DNA of 10,305 nucleotides, taken from the NCBI GenBank assembly GCA_050303435.1, contig JBNLBT010000114.1, positions 1 through 10,305 of the forward strand, written 5' to 3'. This DNA comes from JBNLBT01 sp050303435. Its GTDB lineage: Bacteria > Pseudomonadota > Gammaproteobacteria > Xanthomonadales > Marinicellaceae. Shown here piece after piece: positions 6,628 to 10,305 of this stretch (position 1 is its first letter; every line of letters begins with the position of its first letter). The notes beneath the pieces are model-generated. The model searched no databases, was not told the DNA's origin, and worked only from the letters and a program-made list of their open reading frames with translations. Made by a program: the position numbers and the translations under genes.

Positions 6628-7301
6628 GTCGCGCCATGATCAAACACCTGATGCGCAAGGACATTCATTTGACGCACCGCCTGATGTGGCTGTTCCTGGC
6701 GCTGGCGCTGGGCGCGCTGGTGCTGATGACGCTGGAAATCCCGATGGCCTTTTACGCCGGTGTGGTGCTGCTGCTGTCGATGGTGATCGTCGCCAGCATC
6801 CACATGGTGATCGCCACCGTCACCAATGAAAGCTCGGAAAACACACGCGCCTTTGTGCTGTCGCTGCCGCTCACGCCGATGCAGTACACCTGGGCCAAGA
6901 TCGGCGTCAATCTGCTGGTGTTCGGCGCGTTCTGGCTGTGCGTGCTGCTGGTGCTGATGGCGGTGCTGTTTACGGTGCCGAGTTTGCCCAATGGGCTGGC
7001 AGTTTACGCCACCGTGCTGATGCTGGAATTGTTCACTGTGTTTGTGCTGTTGCTGGCGGTGGCGCTGATCACCGATTCGCAGAAATGGACCGTGGTGGTG
7101 ATGAGCGTGTGCAACATCGGCCTGTCGATTTTCATGTTCTGGCTGTCCTCGCTTGAGGGCATCAAGGCGCACATGGAGGGGCCACAGCCGGTGTGGAACG
7201 GCACCGCCTGGGCCCTGATCGGCGGTGAAGTGCTGTTCATGCTGGCGCTGTTGGCGGCGACGCTGTGGGTGGTTTCGCGCCGCCGGGACGTGCTGCGATG
7301 A
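6624..7301 (+). CDS. ABC-2-type transporter permease subunit
   Basis: A 225-residue integral membrane protein with about six hydrophobic helices (near residues 20-38, 41-66, 94-118, 124-149, 155-176 and 196-217). A cytoplasmic loop between helices 2 and 3 reads NESSENTRAFVLSLPLTPMQYTWAKI (within 68-93). The pattern of a loop with LPLTPMQYTWAK just before a helix is typical of ABC-2-type permeases and probably contacts the ATPase. The start codon overlaps the ATPase stop (ATGA) with GGAG at 6613-6616, and its own stop overlaps the acyltransferase start. With the ATPase it probably works as a dimeric exporter. The sequence is low in distinctive motifs, so the subfamily is uncertain. Confidence 0.85.
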   Translation: MSRAMIKHLMRKDIHLTHRLMWLFLALALGALVLMTLEIPMAFYAGVVLLLSMVIVASIHMVIATVTNESSENTRAFVLSLPLTPMQYTWAKIGVNLLVFGAFWLCVLLVLMAVLFTVPSLPNGLAVYATVLMLELFTVFVLLLAVALITDSQKWTVVVMSVCNIGLSIFMFWLSSLEGIKAHMEGPQPVWNGTAWALIGGEVLFMLALLAATLWVVSRRRDVLR

Positions 7302-8449
7302 ACGCGCCGGCGCACCCAAGTGCAGAACGCCTGCACTACATGGACAATCTGCGCGCCCTGGCGATGCTCGCCGGTGTGTTGTTTCACGCCGCGCTGGCCT
7401 ACAGCCCGATGCTGCATTTTTTCTGGCCCAGCGCCGACGCCGCGCCGCACAAAGCCTACGACGTGCTGGCCTGGTTCAGTCATCTGTTCCGCATGCCGCT
7501 GTTTTTCCTGATCGCCGGTTTCTTTGCCGCGCTGCTGCTTGAGCGGCGCGGCGTGCAAGCGTTCCTGCTGAACCGAACGCTGCGCATCGCGCTGCCGTTT
7601 GTGCTGTTTCTGGGGCCGGTGCTGTGGGCCATCGGCGTCGGTTTTGACTGGGCCGTGGCCCACGTGGAAAAACCCTCGCCGCTGCTCGGCTTTGTGCGCT
7701 ACCAGCAGCAAAGCGGCGGCGCCATGGACATGCCCTTCAGCACCGCGCACCTGTGGTTCCTGTACTATCTGGCGATGTTTTGCGCCGCGCTGGCGCTGCT
7801 GTGGATCGGTGCACAGCTGCGCGGTGGCGCATGGCTGCGCGGTCGCTGGCTGGACTGGCTTGCGCGCCCGTGGTGCGCGCTGCCCCTGGCAGTGATCGCA
7901 TTGACCGCGGTATTCGCCGCCATAGAAGCGCCCCACCCGGCGCCCGAATCGCTGTGGCCCAAAGCCTGGCCCTTTGGCCTGTACGGCCTGTTTTTCCTGC
8001 TCGGTGCGCTGATATACGCCCGCCCGGCATTGCTGCAATCACTCAACGGCTGGCTGTGGCCGCTGCTGCTGGTCGGCCTGGCCAGCCACATCTATTTCAT
8101 CGCCCGCGTGCCGGCCGCCGCCGGCCACTGGCTGATGGCCCTGAGCGAGTCGCTGACCGCCGTGTGCATGACCTTCGCCTGCCTGCTGGCCGGCGCGCGC
8201 TGGCTCAACCGCCGCCGCGGCGCCTTCAGATACATCGCCGACGCCTCCTACTGGATCTACTTGGTGCACCTGCCGCTGCTGTTCATGCTGCAATACCTGC
8301 TGCTCGACGTGACCTGGCCCAGCCCCATCGAATTCACCCTCTCCGTCCTCGCCACCTTCGCCCTCGCCCTGCTCAGCTACGCCCTCCTGGTGCGCCACAC
8401 ACCGATCGGCTGGTTATTGAATGGACGCAGGAAGGTGGGTGAGAAATAG
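7298..8449 (+). CDS. Acyltransferase-3 family membrane protein (OpgC/MdoC-like)
   Basis: A 383-residue polytopic protein with about ten membrane helices, of the family that moves acyl groups such as succinyl or acetyl onto extracytoplasmic glycans or lipids. Family-like segments are RLHYMDNLRALAMLAGVLFH (11-30, containing the conserved helix-1 histidine H30), FLLNRTLRIALPF (89-101, conserved Arg), TAHLWFLYYLAMF (149-161) and SYWIYLVHLPLLF (317-329). OpgC-type members succinylate osmoregulated periplasmic glucans, but the actual acceptor here is unknown. The ATG at 7298 overlaps the permease stop (ATGA) and leaves a normal family N-terminus; a longer start at 7265 would lie within the permease gene. 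Its place as fourth gene of a repressor/ABC operon suggests that envelope modification and export respond to the same signal. Confidence 0.88.
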   Translation: MNAPAHPSAERLHYMDNLRALAMLAGVLFHAALAYSPMLHFFWPSADAAPHKAYDVLAWFSHLFRMPLFFLIAGFFAALLLERRGVQAFLLNRTLRIALPFVLFLGPVLWAIGVGFDWAVAHVEKPSPLLGFVRYQQQSGGAMDMPFSTAHLWFLYYLAMFCAALALLWIGAQLRGGAWLRGRWLDWLARPWCALPLAVIALTAVFAAIEAPHPAPESLWPKAWPFGLYGLFFLLGALIYARPALLQSLNGWLWPLLLVGLASHIYFIARVPAAAGHWLMALSESLTAVCMTFACLLAGARWLNRRRGAFRYIADASYWIYLVHLPLLFMLQYLLLDVTWPSPIEFTLSVLATFALALLSYALLVRHTPIGWLLNGRRKVGEK

Positions 8450-8594
8450 GTGAAGTATTCGTGGGGATGTTCAGTGCAGAAAGAGACGGGTGATTTTTTT
8501 AAATCCGGATATGCGGCATTTATGTACATGCATATAGTTTTAATTTGCCACGATAAGAAAAAACCACTCTAACAACATGCGGGGGGATAAGAGA
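8450..8594. other. AT-rich junction between the operon and the cassette region
   Basis: Base composition falls sharply right after the acyltransferase stop. No open frame with a ribosome binding site is seen here. There is a run of seven T residues (8494-8500), but no stable stem precedes it, so it is not a proper terminator. A CTCTAACAA string (about 8567-8575) resembles the left core (R'') of a canonical attC but has no matching right half nearby. This stretch is best read as the edge of the integrated DNA or the remnant of a decayed cassette. Confidence 0.4.
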
Positions 8595-8758
8595 GTTCCC
8601 AGAGACGCCAGCACGCCTCCGGTAACAGGCCCGCTGAATTCATTCAACTTGTTGCGTCGCGCAAGTGCGTCGTAACAACCTGAACCAACAAACGCGACGC
8701 GTGCTAAAATCAAAATTTTATCAAGCGCTGCGCTGTTGTTCAGCGGGGCCCGTTACAA
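8595..8758 (+). repeat. attC-like integron recombination site, copy A
   Basis: Proposed attC core at 8621-8758, 138 bases, within the upper range known for attC sites. GTAAC (8622-8626) pairs with GTTAC (8752-8756), the R''/R' cores. GGCCC and GCTGAA (8628-8638) pair with TTCAGC...GGGCCC (8739-8751), the L''/L' arms. Between them lie two imperfect stem-loops: TTCAACTTGTT... with ...AACAACCTGAA (8643-8684), and TGAACCAACA... with ...TGTTGTTCA (8681-8742). Similarity to copy B starts further left, at a GTT at 8595, adding a 26-base 5' hairpin module. Cutting would be at G8752/T8753. The core GTTACAA is not the ideal GTTRRRY, so this is a structural assignment. Confidence 0.65.
8702..8710 (+). 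promoter_or_regulatory. Possible extended -10 promoter inside attC copy A
   Basis: TGCTAAAAT is an extended -10 element (TGn plus TAAAAT, five of six matches to TATAAT), with a poor -35 candidate TGAACC 18 bases upstream (8681-8686). It points toward the cassette gene, whose start codon is 70 bases further on. The same nine bases at the same place in copy B (9568-9576) are followed by the second cassette gene. Conservation could instead reflect attC folding constraints. Confidence 0.3.
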
Positions 8759-8779
8759 GGCACCTAAGGAAATGGAATT

Positions 8780-9424
8780 GTGCAAGAACTGGATATAGAC
8801 GAAAAAGAAAGAAGGGCGAAGTTAGTAGTAGAAGATTTCGACGGAATCGTTCCATATTGCGAAGCCTTTTATATTCACTCAATTATGTATTCTGCGAGCC
8901 GATGCATAGAGTCGTTTGATAGATACCGTCAACTAAAGAATGAAGAGAAAAGCCCAGAATATCTTATATGTATAGTTCAAGAAGCTGTCGGTCACGCTGC
9001 CGCACTGTCTAGGTATTTTTGGCCATCCCCAGGTGGAAAAAAGAAAGAGCCTAACCAGAGGATATTGAAAGAGAATCGAGGTGAAAAATTATGCAAGAGC
9101 TTCGGCTTAGATAAAGAGTCAGCTCTCTATAATCGGGATCTACGAAACGCATGGGAGCATTTCGACGAAAGGCTGGATCAATACTTCTTACAAAATGATG
9201 CAGGCAAATTCTTCCCCGGTTGTATTGTTGATAGCCATACACTCGCTGATGATCCGGTAGGCCACATTTTCAAGCTGCTAGACCCCGAAGCGGAATGCTT
9301 GGTTTTGATGGGTAAGAAGTACTTCTTTATGACTATTTATGAGGAAGTACTACGCATCTTTAATAAAGCTAGGGAAGCAGACGGTAAGTGGGTGCGGTTG
9401 AATGCTGAGAGCCCTGCCTTGTAG
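8780..9424 (+). CDS. Cassette-borne hypothetical protein with HEPN-like R-x4-H motif
   Basis: A 214-residue, probably cytoplasmic and mostly helical protein with no signal peptide or membrane helix. The GTG at 8780 is the start: AAGGA at 8766-8770 is spaced nine bases from it, and the ATG at 8772 is out of frame. Residues 115-133 read ALYNRDLRNAWEHFDERLD, and R122-N123-x3-H127 fits the RNxxxH pattern of HEPN-fold ribonucleases found in toxins and abortive-infection proteins. A second helix (about 61-80) ends in HAAALSRYFWP. I do not recognise the full-length family. No antitoxin gene is beside it within the cassette. AT-rich codon use differs from the genes to the left. The HEPN reading is a motif-level hypothesis; it could equally be an unrelated helical protein. 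Confidence 0.75.
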   Translation: MQELDIDEKERRAKLVVEDFDGIVPYCEAFYIHSIMYSASRCIESFDRYRQLKNEEKSPEYLICIVQEAVGHAAALSRYFWPSPGGKKKEPNQRILKENRGEKLCKSFGLDKESALYNRDLRNAWEHFDERLDQYFLQNDAGKFFPGCIVDSHTLADDPVGHIFKLLDPEAECLVLMGKKYFFMTIYEEVLRIFNKAREADGKWVRLNAESPAL

Positions 9425-9460
9425 CAAGCAGCTGCGCTTCAATTGCCCATTAAGTTGGGC

Positions 9461-9624
9461 GTTACCGGAAACGCTTTCGCGCCTCCGGTAACGGGCCCGC
9501 TGAATGCATTCAGCTTGTTGCGTCGCGCTTGCGCGCCGCAACAAGCTGAACCAACAGACGCGACGCATGCTAAAATCAAAATTTTCACCAAGCGCCACGC
9601 TGTTGTTCATTGGGACCGTTATGT
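9461..9624 (+). repeat. attC-like integron recombination site, copy B
   Basis: Same length (164 bases; 138-base core 9487-9624) and about 80% identical to copy A. GTAAC (9488-9492) pairs with GTTAT (9618-9622). The internal stem is striking: 9509-9528 pairs with 9531-9550, with 19 of 20 positions matched and a 2-base turn. GCTGAATGCATTCAGC (9499-9514) is a perfect palindrome sharing the left arm of that stem. The second branch uses TGAACCAACA (9547-9556) and TGTTGTTCA (9601-9609). The 5' module CGTTACCGG (9460-9468) pairs perfectly with CCGGTAACG (9485-9493) and so competes with the R''/R' pairing. Sequence just left of it, TTGGGCGTTACC, looks like the right end of a conventional attC. Confidence 0.65.
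9568..9576 (+). promoter_or_regulatory. Possible extended -10 promoter inside attC copy B
   Basis: TGCTAAAAT repeats the extended -10 seen in copy A at the equivalent place, 78 bases before the start codon of the next cassette gene. The -35 candidate TGAACC (9547-9552) is again 18 bases upstream and weak. The element overlaps a TAAAAT/ATTTT stem, so a folding role is an alternative. Confidence 0.3.
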
Positions 9625-10305
9625 GTTTACTGAAAGCTGACAATGGAGTGAAAATGAATTATTTAAAAAGCCTCATATTTGTGTCTGTTTTTCTTATCCA
9701 AGAGACTTTTGCACAGAGAGTGGACGATAACGATCCAATGGGGGTTATTGTCCCAGAAGGATCATATATGTTCAGCTTTTGCTTGGAAAAAACTTCGATT
9801 TGTGGCGTAAAAACACCGAAAATAGAAGTGTATTCCGGCATGAAAGGAAAATTAACCTCTTTATCACCAGTAAAAGTTGAGTATGGGAAAAATAATATAT
9901 TTGAAATAAAAATGGAAAATGGTGAATTCCTTTATTTTCACACTGAGGACGAATCGCCTTTTAAACGAGGCGCCTTAATCAAGCTATCTAATCATATCAA
10001 AATATTAGATAGCGCAGGTCAAAGTATCATCCCTGGAAGTGCGGTAAAAGTTGAAAGAGTCTACTACGACAGTGGGATTGGATATAAATACGTGTTATCA
10101 ACTGGACAAGAAATATGGGGTGATAAATTTTCAACTTTAACGGCCTTTCTACCAATTATTCCCAAAGAAAGAGAAGTCGAATTTGTCAAAATGATTGATG
10201 ACCTAGAAATCAAATATGATGAAGTAGAGGATCGATTTTTTATTTCCATATATACAGGCGTGATAACTGATGACAGGAAAGAGCCACCATTAAGACCTTA
10301 TGTAG
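9619..10305 (+). mobile_element. Start of a second integron cassette, cut by the window edge
   Basis: After the proposed cut at G9618 a new AT-rich gene begins within 36 bases and continues past the window end, as expected for the next cassette of an array. Its attC would lie beyond 10305. A further copy of the 138-base repeat there would confirm the array. Confidence 0.5.
9654..10305 (+). CDS. Exported hypothetical protein, 3' end outside the window
   Basis: An uninterrupted frame of 217 codons runs from the ATG at 9654 to the window edge, with no stop reached. GGAG (9645-9648) is a good ribosome binding site. The N-terminus MNYLKSLIFVSVFLIQETFA is a signal peptide with likely cleavage after TFA (residue 20), so the product is exported to the periplasm or cell surface. 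The mature part has two cysteines close together (43 and 50: FCLEKTSIC) that could form a disulfide. It is rich in Lys, Glu and Tyr with alternating hydrophobic residues, suggesting beta structure. A charged segment, EVEFVKMIDDLEIKYDEVED, lies at about 178-197. I do not recognise the family. Codon use is strongly AT-biased, unlike the left two thirds of the window. Confidence 0.8.
   Translation, partial: MNYLKSLIFVSVFLIQETFAQRVDDNDPMGVIVPEGSYMFSFCLEKTSICGVKTPKIEVYSGMKGKLTSLSPVKVEYGKNNIFEIKMENGEFLYFHTEDESPFKRGALIKLSNHIKILDSAGQSIIPGSAVKVERVYYDSGIGYKYVLSTGQEIWGDKFSTLTAFLPIIPKEREVEFVKMIDDLEIKYDEVEDRFFISIYTGVITDDRKEPPLRPYV

Larger units (their letters stand above)
8753..9618 (+). mobile_element. 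Complete integron gene cassette with one gene
   Basis: The segment between the proposed cut sites G/TT of attC copy A (8752/8753) and copy B (9618/9619) is 866 bases long. It holds one promoter-poor, AT-rich gene followed by its own attC, in the standard order of an integron cassette. The gene starts only 27 bases after the left boundary, as is usual. GC content of the cassette gene is clearly lower than that of the genes to the left (23 G/C in the 60 bases 8821-8880), which supports separate origin. Confidence 0.6.

Noticed and set aside
6105..8038. Two long antisense open frames (404 and 344 codons, - strand) across the ABC and acyltransferase genes
   Set aside because: The translations are rich in His, Gln and Arg with no family features, and lie opposite overlapping + strand genes with clear motifs.
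8665..8919. Open frame of 84 codons starting inside attC copy A
   Set aside because: It overlaps the better-supported cassette gene in another frame, starts within the structured repeat and gives an Arg-rich, domain-free product.
8595..9624. The paired repeats as a CRISPR array or as the ends of an insertion sequence
   Set aside because: Only two copies of 164 bases occur, about 0.87 kb apart in direct orientation. There is no transposase, no terminal inverted repeats around the gene, and no short regular spacers.

Overview
The window reads as a chromosomal segment of a GC-rich gammaproteobacterium, perhaps a Xanthomonadales-like lineage. Supporting traits are bacterial thiopurine methyltransferase, a secreted protein with an IPTL-CTERM-like tail, a CadC-type TPR regulator and an OpgC-like acyltransferase. 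The taxonomy is inferred from gene content only. Every gene I can support lies on the + strand. No rRNA, tRNA or CRISPR array was seen.

Left part (1-5200), four units. (1) A hairpin-rich leader and a candidate ECF-type promoter precede an ECF sigma factor (200-745). A small two-helix membrane protein (742-1116) follows, translationally coupled by an ATGA overlap and a plausible partner of the sigma factor. (2) A strong intrinsic terminator (1165-1201) sits only about 20 bases before tpm (1222-1863), so it ends the sigma operon and also forms the tpm leader. (3) An exported protein (2048-2770) has a choice-of-anchor-J-like start and a VPTL/IPTL-CTERM-like sorting tail. (4) A 765-residue one-component membrane regulator (2892-5189) has a cytoplasmic winged helix, one membrane segment and a TPR-rich outer domain, behind a clear sigma-70 promoter.

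Middle part (5280-8450) is a compact four-gene operon: GntR/YtrA-type repressor, ABC ATPase, ABC-2-type permease and acyltransferase-3 membrane protein. All three junctions overlap. The promoter (TTGACA, 16 bases, TATACT) carries an inverted-repeat operator over its -10 region, which implies autorepression relieved by an unknown, probably envelope-related, signal.

Right part (8450-10305) changes abruptly to AT-rich sequence. Two long, closely related structured repeats (164 bases each, roughly 80% identical) look like integron attC sites of 138 bases with an additional 5' hairpin module. They frame one complete gene cassette, encoding a 214-residue orphan protein with a HEPN-like R-x4-H motif, and the start of a second cassette, whose exported-protein gene runs off the window. 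No integron integrase is present, so this is either the edge of a chromosomal integron or an integrase-less attC cluster. It is the most novel part of the window. Both attC-like repeats also carry a conserved extended -10 sequence pointing into the following cassette gene.
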